A DNA stretch of 64,000 nucleotides from Armatimonadetes bacterium UBA1398 (lineage in GTDB: Bacteria > Armatimonadota > Zipacnadia > UBA1398). This document shows positions 8,270 to 16,925 of this stretch, in pieces (position 1 is the first letter of the stretch; each line of letters starts with the position of its first letter). The position numbers were made by a program, and so were the translations under genes. The stretch spans positions 153,996-217,995 of the forward strand of contig DBQI01000039.1 in NCBI GenBank assembly GCA_002305165.1. Direction: 5' to 3'. The notes under the pieces are model-generated. The model had not been told where the DNA came from and searched no databases. It saw only the letters and a program-made list of their open reading frames with translations.

Positions 8270-9856
8270 TCAGGCCGTGCGGCTGTAGCGCCGTAGGATG
8301 CCCTCAAGGTTCCCGCCCAGGACCTTCATGCGGTCCTCCACGGGCAGCCGAGCGAACAGGATGGGGCCCAGTCCCCAGGCGATGGGCAGGTCCAGCAGAT
8401 CGGAGCCGAAGAGCAGCCGGTCCGCGCCGATCTCCGCGACCACTCGCTCACACTCGCCCGGCGGTATCAAGGGACACGAGCAGACATAGAGGTTCGGCGC
8501 CGAGCGCATCACCTCGGCATACGCCGTGCTCATGTGGCCCGTGAAGAAGCAAGCCTGGTCGTACTCGCGGGTGAGCCGCTCGACTTGGCCGACCGAGCCC
8601 CAGTCATGGTTCAGGATGATCTGCCTGTGCTCATGCACCCATTCGCACGCCACGTCGATCAGCGGACCCTCGTTGGGGTAACCCTGGTAGTGGGCGATGA
8701 GCTTGATGCCGCGGAAGCCCAGGTCCACACAGCGCCCCAACTCCGCGAGCATCTCCTCGCGGCCGCGATGTGGATTCAGCAGACACAAGCCCACGAACCG
8801 GTCGGGGTAGCGCCGTAGCGCATCGGCAACGAGGTCATTGCCGTAGCGCTCATCGCTGACGACCCCGGCCATGCTGAAGACTACACAGCGCTCCACTCCG
8901 AAGCGATCCATCTCGCGGACGGTGCTGTCGAGGTCGCCATCGGGCACGTGATAGTGGCTCATGTGCCCCCCGAGATGCCCGTGGCAATCATGAACACGGA
9001 AGCCATCGGGCGCCTCGCCCGTCTGACCAAGGCGCACCAACTCGTCAGCCGGGGCGGGCGGAGCTTCCGTGGGCGCCGCGGGCACAGACCAGGACAGCAG
9101 CTCCCGCAAGTTGCCCCCAGCGATGCGCTGCTTGTCGTCCGGCTCGATCTCAGAACACGTGAGCATCGCCAGCGTCTGGCCGTAGCCATAGTGGGGCCAG
9201 TTGGAGCCGAAGATGAGTCGCTCGGCTCCGAAGCGGCTCGTGATGTACTCGATGCCACGACTCAGCCAGTAGCCGCTCAGCTCGATCCGCAGGTTCTCGC
9301 ATTCCTCGAGGGCGCGGTAGATGATGCGCTGGCTCCGCCTCATGCGGGTCTCGGTGACCACGACAGGTAGAGTAGGCCAGCGGCGGCAGAGAGTGACGAC
9401 GTCGTCCCACGGGGTCATGTCCCAGCCGTGCTCATCGTAGTCGTTGGCCCGGATGAACACCGGGGCGCCTCGCTCGGCGAGGGGCGCCAGAAGGTCATCG
9501 ATGGACCAGTCCGCCAAGCTCATCTTGTAGACGCCCGTGAACAGAAACAGCGCGCCGACGCCCGAGCGCTCCATCCTCTGCACCAGTTCGCTCGGATCGG
9601 GCTGCTCATCGGTGCCGGAGGGTAGCGCCGTCCACGCGGGGTGGAGTCGCGGCTGGTTCGCGATCGCCTCGATGATCCTCGGGTTGCCCTCGGCCGGGTG
9701 GCTCTCAGCGCTCAGGCAGTCCAGCACCAGCGCCTCTCGCACGCCGAAGTGGTCCATGTCTCTGAGTAGATCCCCGACCGTGTGAGGACCGCCCGGTCCC
9801 AGCAAACGGTGTCTCCCCACGGTCGTGAGCGCGTCGAACACGTCGAGCTGCGCCAT
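8270..9856 (-). CDS. Tandem amidohydrolase-2 family protein, N-terminal half degenerate
   Basis: 528 residues from ATG 9856, with AAAGAGG placed 7 bases upstream; the GTG six bases earlier overlaps the site. Two amidohydrolase-2 (metal-dependent TIM-barrel) domains lie end to end, about residues 1-255 and 280-528. The second has the DCHGHLGGH metal motif, the NHDWG and FFTGHMS histidines, and FGSDLLDLP with the last metal Asp. The first has FDALTTVG where HxH is expected and FGSNWPHYG, i.e. Asn for the metal Asp. So one active and one probably inactive domain are expected. Single-domain relatives hydrolyse lactones or decarboxylate aromatic acids; no substrate can be read. No signal peptide. 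It follows the DegT gene with 23 bases between, the same operon. Confidence 0.8.
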   Translation of the reverse strand: MAQLDVFDALTTVGRHRLLGPGGPHTVGDLLRDMDHFGVREALVLDCLSAESHPAEGNPRIIEAIANQPRLHPAWTALPSGTDEQPDPSELVQRMERSGVGALFLFTGVYKMSLADWSIDDLLAPLAERGAPVFIRANDYDEHGWDMTPWDDVVTLCRRWPTLPVVVTETRMRRSQRIIYRALEECENLRIELSGYWLSRGIEYITSRFGAERLIFGSNWPHYGYGQTLAMLTCSEIEPDDKQRIAGGNLRELLSWSVPAAPTEAPPAPADELVRLGQTGEAPDGFRVHDCHGHLGGHMSHYHVPDGDLDSTVREMDRFGVERCVVFSMAGVVSDERYGNDLVADALRRYPDRFVGLCLLNPHRGREEMLAELGRCVDLGFRGIKLIAHYQGYPNEGPLIDVACEWVHEHRQIILNHDWGSVGQVERLTREYDQACFFTGHMSTAYAEVMRSAPNLYVCSCPLIPPGECERVVAEIGADRLLFGSDLLDLPIAWGLGPILFARLPVEDRMKVLGGNLEGILRRYSRTA

Positions 9857-9879
9857 CAGCACGCCTCTTTCCGCGGCAC

Positions 9880-11265
9880 TTAGAGCCAGGGAGTCGCCTC
9901 AGGATCCTCGTCGCAGTAGGCGGAGAGCACCTTGTTGATGCCCTGAGCGACGTGGTCGCAGTCGGCCGGCGTGAACCACTGGTTCAGGCCGACGTTCACG
10001 CAGCGGTCGTAGAGGTCGTCGGCGACGGGGCAGTCGCCTCTGGCGTAGGAGGCCGACCCGCCGCGCTCCAGGTAGATGGGGCATCGGTAGGGGCACCCCT
10101 CCTCCGTCGCTCCGTACGTGCCCGTGATGGGGAGCATCGAGTGGTAGATGTGCCAGTCCGGGCCCGCGTTGGCGCCGCGTATCCCTGCTCCGATGCCCTC
10201 CGCGTTCAAGGCCTCCACGATCCGCTCACCCAGTTCGATGGTCTCGGGGTAGAAGCGCAGGCAGTACCCGATGGCGCCGGCGGGGTCATTCAGCTTCTGG
10301 GGCACGATCTGGTGGTACCGCCCGAGCTGTGAGAGGATCCGCGTGTAGACGGCTCGGAAGCGGCCCACGGTCTCGGGCATCTTGGCGAGCTGCACCGCAT
10401 CCACCGCCGCCTCCATCTCTGACATGCGGTAGTTGGTGCCGCAGAATAGCTCCCCGTCATAGCGAGGCGGCGCGAACCGGTCAGGGCGCCACAGCCCTCC
10501 ACACTCCGCTACGCCCTGGGCGCGCTCGTAGAGGCGCTCATCATTGGTGATGAGGAGACCGCCCTCGCCCCCGCCGACGATCTTGTAGGCCGAGATGCTG
10601 AAGCAGCCGATGTCACCGAAGGTCCCGATCAGCCGACCGTTCTGCTGCCCTCCACAAGACTGGGCGCAGTCCTCGACGACCTTCAAGCCGTGGCGCCGCG
10701 CCACCGCCATAATCGCCTCCATGTCGCAGACACCCCCCATCACATGGGTGGGTGCGAGTGCCACCGTTCGCTCGGTGATCAGTGCCTCGATCTTGGCCGC
10801 GTCCATGTGGAGCGAGTCATCGACATCGCAGAACACGGGAACGCCGCGAGCGAACACGACGGCCGCTGCCGTGGCGAAGAAGCCGATGGCGGGGCAGATC
10901 ACCTCAGTTCCCGGCCCCACTCCTACGGCGGTGAAAGCCGAGTTCAGCGCGGCGGTGCCGGAGCTGAGCCCGATGGCGTACTGAGTGCCGAAGGTCTCGC
11001 GAGCCACGCGCTCAAACGCCTGGACCTTGGTCTCTGCCAGGTCGGAGTAGTAGTTGGCCAGGAACGGCCCGGTGCCCCAGTCCTCCTCCTCCACGATTGC
11101 CCGGATACGCTCCAGGGCGGACGCAGACAGCCCGAAACGCTCCGCCACGGCGAGGAACTCCTCAACACCGATCTTCGGCTCCCCCCTGCCCTCTATGCTG
11201 GCGACGGCCTTCAGCCCGCCCTGGAGAGCCAATCTCTGAACCGCGCGTTCGTCCGTGGATGCCAT
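9880..11265 (-). CDS. DegT/DnrJ/EryC1/StrS-family PLP aminotransferase
   Basis: 461 residues, longer than the usual 370-400, with an N-terminal extension of about 50 residues. Family marks are EDWGTG...YY near residue 70, SSGTAALNSA (cofactor phosphate), VEDCAQSCGG, and the Schiff-base lysine in SISAYKIVGGGEGG. Such enzymes transfer an amino group, commonly from glutamate, to a keto-sugar or keto-cyclitol in the cytosol. It heads the minus-strand run and is preceded by AGAGGTG. Its presence in a glycosidase operon is unusual and may mean an amino-sugar or keto-sugar intermediate. The call to family is firm; the substrate is unknown. Confidence 0.88.
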   Translation of the reverse strand: MASTDERAVQRLALQGGLKAVASIEGRGEPKIGVEEFLAVAERFGLSASALERIRAIVEEEDWGTGPFLANYYSDLAETKVQAFERVARETFGTQYAIGLSSGTAALNSAFTAVGVGPGTEVICPAIGFFATAAAVVFARGVPVFCDVDDSLHMDAAKIEALITERTVALAPTHVMGGVCDMEAIMAVARRHGLKVVEDCAQSCGGQQNGRLIGTFGDIGCFSISAYKIVGGGEGGLLITNDERLYERAQGVAECGGLWRPDRFAPPRYDGELFCGTNYRMSEMEAAVDAVQLAKMPETVGRFRAVYTRILSQLGRYHQIVPQKLNDPAGAIGYCLRFYPETIELGERIVEALNAEGIGAGIRGANAGPDWHIYHSMLPITGTYGATEEGCPYRCPIYLERGGSASYARGDCPVADDLYDRCVNVGLNQWFTPADCDHVAQGINKVLSAYCDEDPEATPWL

Positions 11266-11352
11266 CGTGTACGCACCTCTCCCCTGGGTTGAGCAGTATC
11301 GACGGCCTGTTCGGCAGCCGAAGCGGCCTCCCTTCTCGACTCGCGAGGGCCC

Positions 11353-11713
11353 CTAGCCCGCGATCCGGAACACATACTCACCTGAGCCGACATCGAGGGT
11401 CACTCCATCGGGCGCCGATGACACCGTCCAGAGGCCTCCCATGTCGCTCAAGGGGCGGCCCTCGGCGGTCACGTCGGCGACGCTGGTTGTCGGTAGGACG
11501 ATCCTGGCCGTCGTATTCGGCGGCACAGCGAACTCCAGGTGGAGCTGGCCGAGGTCACGTCTCCCGTCGGATGTGGCATTGAGAATCCAGCTCAGCCGGG
11601 GGGCGGCGACATCGATGCCCAGAGGGTCGGTCAGGTACTCGCAGGTCAGAGATCGCCGGGCTCGCGACGAGTAGCGTGACCAAGGGGAGCGAGAGGCTGG
11701 CAAGCGCGGTCAT
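11353..11713 (-). pseudogene. Remnant of an exported alpha-L-rhamnosidase, frameshifted and internally deleted
   Basis: ATG 11713 has GGAGGG upstream and opens a signal peptide (MTALASLSLPLVTLLVASPA). One frame over, without a start of its own, comes LTCEYLTDPLGID...PRLSW, the conserved N-terminus of bacterial alpha-L-rhamnosidases (GH78-type), so about one base was gained or lost near 11650. After roughly 35 residues the same frame jumps to FAVPPNTTARIVLP...VGSGEYVF, the family's C-terminal beta-domain. The whole catalytic domain, normally several hundred residues, is missing. The remnant keeps start signal, both protein ends and stop. It lies between the DegT gene and the lipoprotein gene. 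The family reading rests on two short conserved blocks, each quite specific. Confidence 0.7.
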
Positions 11714-11733
11714 GGGGGGCCCTCCAAAGCGCA

Positions 11734-11763
11734 GCGGGGCCCCGAATCCAATCGGGGCCCCGC
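11734..11763 (-). terminator. Perfect 12-bp GC-rich hairpin downstream of the lipoprotein gene
   Basis: Arms 11734-11745 and 11752-11763 are perfectly complementary (GCGGGGCCCCGA / TCGGGGCCCCGC) with a 6-base loop. It lies 28 bases after the lipoprotein stop (minus strand) and 20 bases before the start of the rhamnosidase remnant. There is no T-run, so it is not a standard intrinsic terminator; it may stabilise the 3' end or act as a weak terminator. Confidence 0.55.
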
Positions 11764-11791
11764 GAGAGACTGTATGAGCCCTGCGTCTCGG

Positions 11792-12820
11792 CTAGCCGGA
11801 GCGGCCGCCGCCTGCCGCGCCTCTGCCGCCACCCCTGGGACCCGGCCCTCCAGGCCCGCTGCCGCCACCGGGCGCCTTGCCCATCATGCCTCGCCCCATG
11901 CCGCTACCGCCCCCGGGCCCACCACCGCGCAGCATGCCGCCCGGGCGCCCCATACGCGGCCCCATGGCCTCGGCGATCGCCTTCGGCGTCTTCGTCACAT
12001 TCACGAGGGAGATCTGGACGATGCCTTCATCCTCAACCGGACTGAGGACAGCCATCGCGCCTTCCTTCTCCGTGGACATGAACATGATGCCCGGCCCCAT
12101 AGGCATGTGCTTCTCCCCACCCGCCTCCTGGAAGGCGGAGGATACCTCCTCGAAGGTACCCTTCATGGTGAAGGTCATGGTGCGGATCGCGGCCTGCCGC
12201 TCATCCTCGGGGACTGGCTTGGGCTCCGGCGCTTCCTCGCCCGCCATCTCCGCCTGGCTCTTCAGGAAGTCCTGAATCACGCTCTCAGGGACCACGGCCG
12301 CGAAGTCGTAGGCGGAGTACTCCTCGGCACTCTTCGGCAGGGTGAAACCGAAGTCCGCTGGAGTCGCGTCGGAAGCCGTGTAATCGATCACGACATCCGT
12401 CCCGCCCATCTCCGTAGTGACGGTGCCGCTCTCCTCATCGCCCTCGAAGGCCATCTCGTCGGGACGTCCCAGGCCAGGAAGCGGGGGGAGCCCCGCAGGG
12501 CCGAAGATGGCCTTCTCATCGTCGCTGATGTCCCGCGGCTCGAAACCTGGGCCTGGCCCACCAGGGCCACCAGGTCCACCGGGCCCGCTACCAGGTCCAC
12601 CAGAGCCGCCTGGGCCGCCGCCGGGAGCGCGCATGGGCACCCCGCCGGGAGGCGCCATCGGCTCCTCCGGGTTGGCGTCCGGAACCGGTACGGACGGCGC
12701 CGGAGCCGTGGCTACGGTTGCCTCACCCGAGCCCTCATCCTGCCCTCCGCAGCCGGCAAGAGCCATGGCCACGGCGAGAACGGCGAGCGGAACGATCCAT
12801 CGTGCCGTCAATGGGTTCAT
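11792..12820 (-). CDS. Lipoprotein with Gly/Pro-rich low-complexity segments, unknown function
   Basis: 342 residues. A signal sequence with n-region arginine ends in ALAGC, a clear lipobox, so the mature protein should be lipid-anchored. Residues about 55-95 are a Gly-Gly-Pro repeat tract; the last 60 residues are again Gly/Arg/Met/Pro-rich. Between them is a globular stretch of about 180 residues, acidic, with DFGFTLPKSAEEYSAYDFAAVVPESV and a beta-rich end. I do not recognise the globular part. It is preceded by two large membrane-protein genes in the same orientation (12926-16925) and probably shares their transcript, suggesting an envelope accessory role. The hairpin at 11734-11763 follows the stop. 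Confidence 0.75.
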   Translation of the reverse strand: MNPLTARWIVPLAVLAVAMALAGCGGQDEGSGEATVATAPAPSVPVPDANPEEPMAPPGGVPMRAPGGGPGGSGGPGSGPGGPGGPGGPGPGFEPRDISDDEKAIFGPAGLPPLPGLGRPDEMAFEGDEESGTVTTEMGGTDVVIDYTASDATPADFGFTLPKSAEEYSAYDFAAVVPESVIQDFLKSQAEMAGEEAPEPKPVPEDERQAAIRTMTFTMKGTFEEVSSAFQEAGGEKHMPMGPGIMFMSTEKEGAMAVLSPVEDEGIVQISLVNVTKTPKAIAEAMGPRMGRPGGMLRGGGPGGGSGMGRGMMGKAPGGGSGPGGPGPRGGGRGAAGGGRSG

Positions 12821-12925
12821 CCGGAAGTACCCATCCCTTCGTATGCATACGACCTGTCACACCAATGGACGCACATCGCTCTGGACGGTTCGGACAGTTG
12901 CTCAGAGCTCCTGGCGCGGCCACGC

Positions 12926-14932
12926 CTAGATGTACATCTGGTACACGACCACGTCCTTGAACATCCCATACAACGACCAGAAGGCCCCTAGGAAGTAGTC
13001 GCCCGCGATCAGGCCAAGGAACAACGGGGCGGCATTCCTGTGCGACGACTGGCCGCCCCAGCGCAGGATGGCAGCCTTGATGAGCCACGCCACGAAGAAG
13101 CTGAACCAGAAGTAGTCCAGGGCGAAACTCGTCGCCAGCGCGTAGCCGGCGGGGTGGAAGGGGAAACCTACGAAGCGCACGCGGAGATAGGACAGCAGGA
13201 GTGCCACCGACGCCCCGAAGAGCAGGGCCTTGATACTCCCGGTGCTCGGGGTGCGCGGATTGATGAGCCAGTCCTGCAGGGGCTGGAAGGTCTCCGCCCC
13301 GACCCAGTTCTTGAAGCCCTTCAGCTTCGCCACTCCGCCGTAGAAGTACGGGATATGCAGGTTCGCCGTGGCCGCCGCGATGATCGACACGATGGTGCCA
13401 AGCACGAGCACGAAGGTCATGGAGCCCACGGGCATGTTCATCGTCTGCCCGATCTTCAGGGCCTCCAGGTAGTTGGGCATCGGGTGGTTCCGGTTGCCAC
13501 GGGTGAGCCAGAAGAAGGAGGACATGATCGCCAGATCGGACTGGTGGCCTCCCTTGAACGGGCCAGCCCCGTTGATGAAGAAGTTGCTCCCGAAGGTCGT
13601 CGCGATGATCGCCCGTGGCTGCACGAAGTAGATCTCGTGCGGCGCCCCCATCTCCGCTCGCACTCGGGTGATGGCGATCGCCAGCCCGAAGTAGAGAGCG
13701 AAGAACAGCACGGCGAAGAACAGGCGCAACCCGGCGTAGTGGGCGAAAGCGACCATCGAGACGAACCCGGTGATGGCAACCGCGACCGCCAGTTTCCGCC
13801 TCACTGCGTCTCCAGGCTCCCGCGTCATCTCCTGCTCCACCGCGCGACGAGAGAGCCCTCGAAGCTGCTTCCAGCTAGAGAGCAACAAGACCGCAACAAG
13901 CACCAGCCACGCGCCCATGGACTGCTCGCCGAAGTAATCGGCCGTGAGCAGGCCGCTCTGGGCGCGGAACACCTGTTGCGCCGTACGCAACAGGAAGAAG
14001 AACCAGCATGAGAAGCTCAGGTCCGTTGGCAGGAAGTACGCCAGACCCACCCCGAAGGGGTACGCTCCGAGGCGCGCGTCCATGGCGTTCCAGGGGGGCG
14101 CCGCGAAGTAGTCCCGCAGGGCCACTAACTTGACCCGATTGAACCGTGGCACCGCCGGATAGAGCACGTTCAGGCCGTTCACGATGCTGATGAATGCGGC
14201 GATGCCGAACCCTATCCAGAACAGCCGCGAAGAGAGCACCGACTCCGATTCTTTGCGGGTGACGGCGATCGGGAGCTGGATGATCGGGAAGCTTAGGCGC
14301 TCGTGCTCGATCCAGGAACGACGCAGGATCAGCGCGATGGCGAGCATCGTCGCGGTCGCTATGCCGAAGAACCCGAGCCAGATCACGAGCGAGGGCATCC
14401 AGCCTTGCAGCACGGCGGGGGTGAAGAAGTCGAAGAACGCCATCGGCTTCCCGCCCTCATAGAAGCGGGTCAGCGTCTGGGTATCACTCACCCACATCCA
14501 CGGGGGGAAGTGGTCACCGAAAAGCGTCAGCCACTGGTTCTCTCGGCTCGCGTGTTGGTGCAGATGACCGATTGTCCCGATCAGGTTCGCGATAGTGTCG
14601 TGTCCAACCATCGCGCACGAGACAACCATCATGACGTAGATGGTCAGGATCTCGGACGGTTGGAGCGCCCACCGGGGCGCGACGCGCTGGGCGCCATAGT
14701 TGAGGAAGGACAGCAGCAGTAGCACGAACACGGGGGTGACGAAGAGCGGCAAGCACGTGCCGTCCAGCACGTACCAGCGCACCTCCATCACCGCCACCCA
14801 GTAGGCGTTGAAGATGGAGAAGGCGACGCCCATCACCATCGCGCGCGCCGTCAAGCGCCCACGCTCGGTGTCTGTGATTACCGTGGCGCCCGGGGTGATC
14901 GCCGTGTTGAACACCGTTCGCTCGGTTGCCAG
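12926..14932 (-). CDS. Large polytopic membrane protein, DUF6785-like
   Basis: About 668 residues from the proposed CTG 14932, or 662 from GTG 14914. It has roughly a dozen hydrophobic segments, a short cytoplasmic-looking N-terminus, the motif EHERLSFPIIQLP near residue 210 and a Gly/Phe-rich middle (GSNFFINGAGPFKGGHQ). This matches the DUF6785 proteins of Planctomycetota, Armatimonadota and related phyla; the general look (long polytopic, 'SFP' motif) recalls OPT-type transporters. The transport substrate is unknown. The start is odd: GGAGGT at 14941-14946 sits 8 bases before CTG 14932, while the ATG at 14937 is in another frame and soon stops. It lies 25 bases downstream of the next polytopic gene. 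Confidence 0.75.
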   Translation of the reverse strand: MATERTVFNTAITPGATVITDTERGRLTARAMVMGVAFSIFNAYWVAVMEVRWYVLDGTCLPLFVTPVFVLLLLSFLNYGAQRVAPRWALQPSEILTIYVMMVVSCAMVGHDTIANLIGTIGHLHQHASRENQWLTLFGDHFPPWMWVSDTQTLTRFYEGGKPMAFFDFFTPAVLQGWMPSLVIWLGFFGIATATMLAIALILRRSWIEHERLSFPIIQLPIAVTRKESESVLSSRLFWIGFGIAAFISIVNGLNVLYPAVPRFNRVKLVALRDYFAAPPWNAMDARLGAYPFGVGLAYFLPTDLSFSCWFFFLLRTAQQVFRAQSGLLTADYFGEQSMGAWLVLVAVLLLSSWKQLRGLSRRAVEQEMTREPGDAVRRKLAVAVAITGFVSMVAFAHYAGLRLFFAVLFFALYFGLAIAITRVRAEMGAPHEIYFVQPRAIIATTFGSNFFINGAGPFKGGHQSDLAIMSSFFWLTRGNRNHPMPNYLEALKIGQTMNMPVGSMTFVLVLGTIVSIIAAATANLHIPYFYGGVAKLKGFKNWVGAETFQPLQDWLINPRTPSTGSIKALLFGASVALLLSYLRVRFVGFPFHPAGYALATSFALDYFWFSFFVAWLIKAAILRWGGQSSHRNAAPLFLGLIAGDYFLGAFWSLYGMFKDVVVYQMYI

Positions 14933-14940
14933 CTCATGTC

Positions 14941-14946
14941 ACCTCC
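14941..14946 (-). promoter_or_regulatory. Strong ribosome-binding site that points to a CTG start
   Basis: On the minus strand GGAGGT lies 8 bases upstream of CTG 14932, in frame with the DUF6785-like gene. The only nearby ATG (14937) is 3 bases away and encodes a 17-codon dead end. GTG 14914 is 26 bases away, too far. The two upstream genes use the same GGAGGTGA signal before TTG, supporting a non-ATG start here. Confidence 0.5.
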
Positions 14947-14957
14947 CTCCGCCGCCG

Positions 14958-16925
14958 CTAGTATGGCAGTGTGGAGACGGACTTCGTGATCATCGCAATG
15001 GCCGAGGAGCCCAGCGCCACCAGCCCCATGCCGCATCCGTAGCCAGCGAGCACCACGACCGAGTAACGGCGCCAGGTGTCCCGGCCCAAGCGGCGCTCCA
15101 GGTAAAGCCTGCCGAGGAGCGCCCCCGCCAACTGGGGCAGAATCGCGTGGGGCAGCATGCCCATGCCATTGATGAATCCATACACGAGGGTGACCGGAAG
15201 CCGAAGGGCTGAGAGCCCGGTCAGGCCCGTCAGTCCCACGCCGAAGCCGAGAGCCGCCTTGCCGAAGCTGAAGGCCTTCAGGAAGGGCGACTCGCCCTCG
15301 GTCGAGGTAGCGGTCATCCAGAACGTGCTGTGCAGCGCGCGGAGCGGCCAGGTCTTCTCGGCGTCTGGGTACTGGTTCGATGGGATGGGCGCCAGCTTCC
15401 AGGCGAACTGCCAGAAGAGCAGACCACTGATGATCAGGATGGGCGTGATGACGAGGTCGGCCTTGATCACGGACCAGATCTTCGTCCCGGTCAACTCAAC
15501 GACTCGGAAGTACTGGGCCGTGGTGCCCATGTCAGCAAGAGGAATAGGCGCGAACCAGATGTCCACTCCACGGTAGCCGCTGAGGATAAAGGTGCCCTCG
15601 CGAAGCATCGGGATGCCGATCCACTGGCCTGCCATCCCTAGCATGCGAGCGGAGATCAGCGACTCGGCCGGGGTTACGATGAAGCCGAAGATGAGCAGGT
15701 AGAGCAGCGGGAAGGATGGCACAAGCCTATGGCAGAGCCACGTAATGCCGAGGGTTGACACCACGAAGAAGCTCAGCACGAGGTAGACAGGGATGTCCCC
15801 GCGACCCGGTGGTGGCCGGTAGCTGCGGTCGACCCCGATGCCCTCGCGACGGTTCCGGTGCCATACCCAGATCATGTTGCCCACGCTGTAGACGAAAAAC
15901 GCGATACCCAGGCCAATGCGGAAGCTGATCCAGAAGTCAACCTGGGCCGCGAAGTCGGTGTTGATGGTATCCATGCCCTCGCGCCAGGTCGTCATGTACC
16001 CCATGCGGTATAGCAGCGGGTTCACGAAGAGCGTTACCGCCGCCGCAATGCTCTGCCCGATCACGGCCCAGAAAGGCACGACCGCGCCTGTTAGCACGAG
16101 GCGGAGATCGGTCGAGATGCCCGTTGGCGCCGCCGGCAGGATCTTCTGTGTGTTGGGCGTGAGGTCGATCCAGGGAATCGGAATGAGCTGGAAGGGCGAC
16201 GACGCCACCGTGGATGTGAGGGCGGGGATACCCACCCAGAAGAAGCCATAGATGAGGCCTATCATCGCGCCCGTGGACAGCAGCCGCCAGCGCCAGGTCT
16301 GCTCCTTGCCCGTCGACTCTGCTACGGCGATGATGCCCAGGGCCTGGACGGGCGCCATCGGGAAGGGCAGCTTCTCCACATCCGAAGTCCAACGGAACAT
16401 GCCGTACCCGATGCCGAGCCACTGCAACTTGCCCATGACCGTCAGGAAGAGGCTGATGCCCACGGGCACCAGCCAGTCATGGTGCAGGAAGGTTCGCTGA
16501 GCCAGGGCCAGCGAGTCTCCCGGGGGCACGACCCAGTCGGGGATCTGATCGGCGATGCCGAACCCCACGGCGGCAGGAGCGTGGCGGAGGTACTGGTTCC
16601 ACATCATGCCGCCGATGGGACCGCCGCCCGCCGCGGCCAGGCCTCCCGCCATGTAGAAGATGATGAAGATCTCCTGCTTCTTCACCGTCGAGAACGACCG
16701 CTTGGCGATCTCGGTGAACAGGATCAGGGTGGTCCACTGCGCCGCCTCGCCGAGCTGCTGTCCGGCGACGAGGGAGAGATAGATGGAGGCCGGCATCATG
16801 ACGAAGCCAATGAAAAGGGCCCCGAGGACGGTGCGCAGGTTGAAACCGTCCTCGAACTCGGCGGGAACATCGAGTAGCCGTCTATACTCCTCGAGGTCCT
16901 CACCCAGCGTGATGCGCTTCGCCAA
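14958..16925 (-). CDS. Large polytopic membrane protein, OPT-transporter-like
   Basis: 655 residues with about 14 hydrophobic segments after a charged N-terminus of about 25 residues. Notable blocks are IYLSLVAGQQLGEAAQW near residue 50, a glycine-rich GGLAAAGGGPIGG, and EKLPFPMAPVQALGI, which echoes the 'SFPI' motif of the neighbouring DUF6785-like protein. I read it as a distant oligopeptide-transporter (OPT) relative, but the assignment is tentative; DUF6784/6785-type is the alternative. The start is TTG 16925 with GGAGGTGAC about 7 bases upstream; this overlaps the end of the M28-FtsX gene by 26 bases, implying translational coupling. Substrate unknown. Confidence 0.65.
   Translation of the reverse strand: MAKRITLGEDLEEYRRLLDVPAEFEDGFNLRTVLGALFIGFVMMPASIYLSLVAGQQLGEAAQWTTLILFTEIAKRSFSTVKKQEIFIIFYMAGGLAAAGGGPIGGMMWNQYLRHAPAAVGFGIADQIPDWVVPPGDSLALAQRTFLHHDWLVPVGISLFLTVMGKLQWLGIGYGMFRWTSDVEKLPFPMAPVQALGIIAVAESTGKEQTWRWRLLSTGAMIGLIYGFFWVGIPALTSTVASSPFQLIPIPWIDLTPNTQKILPAAPTGISTDLRLVLTGAVVPFWAVIGQSIAAAVTLFVNPLLYRMGYMTTWREGMDTINTDFAAQVDFWISFRIGLGIAFFVYSVGNMIWVWHRNRREGIGVDRSYRPPPGRGDIPVYLVLSFFVVSTLGITWLCHRLVPSFPLLYLLIFGFIVTPAESLISARMLGMAGQWIGIPMLREGTFILSGYRGVDIWFAPIPLADMGTTAQYFRVVELTGTKIWSVIKADLVITPILIISGLLFWQFAWKLAPIPSNQYPDAEKTWPLRALHSTFWMTATSTEGESPFLKAFSFGKAALGFGVGLTGLTGLSALRLPVTLVYGFINGMGMLPHAILPQLAGALLGRLYLERRLGRDTWRRYSVVVLAGYGCGMGLVALGSSAIAMITKSVSTLPY

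Noticed and set aside
11734..11763. Hairpins of the window as standard intrinsic terminators
   Set aside because: None of the GC-rich hairpins (11734, 23381, 29412, 38995, 41550) is followed by a run of T in the transcript direction, so I list them as structures, not as proven rho-independent terminators.
12541..12610. Gly-Gly-Pro repeat tract considered as a separate repeat element or CRISPR-like array
   Set aside because: It is short, in frame within the lipoprotein gene and codes for low-complexity Gly/Pro; no spacers, no cas genes. No CRISPR array was seen anywhere in the window.
11774..12991. Plus-strand open frame of 405 codons antisense to the lipoprotein gene
   Set aside because: The minus-strand frame has a lipobox and a start signal; the other is a shadow produced by Gly/Pro codons.
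14901..14937. ATG 14937 as the start of the DUF6785-like protein
   Set aside because: It is in a different frame and terminates after 17 codons; the ribosome-binding site serves an in-frame CTG instead.
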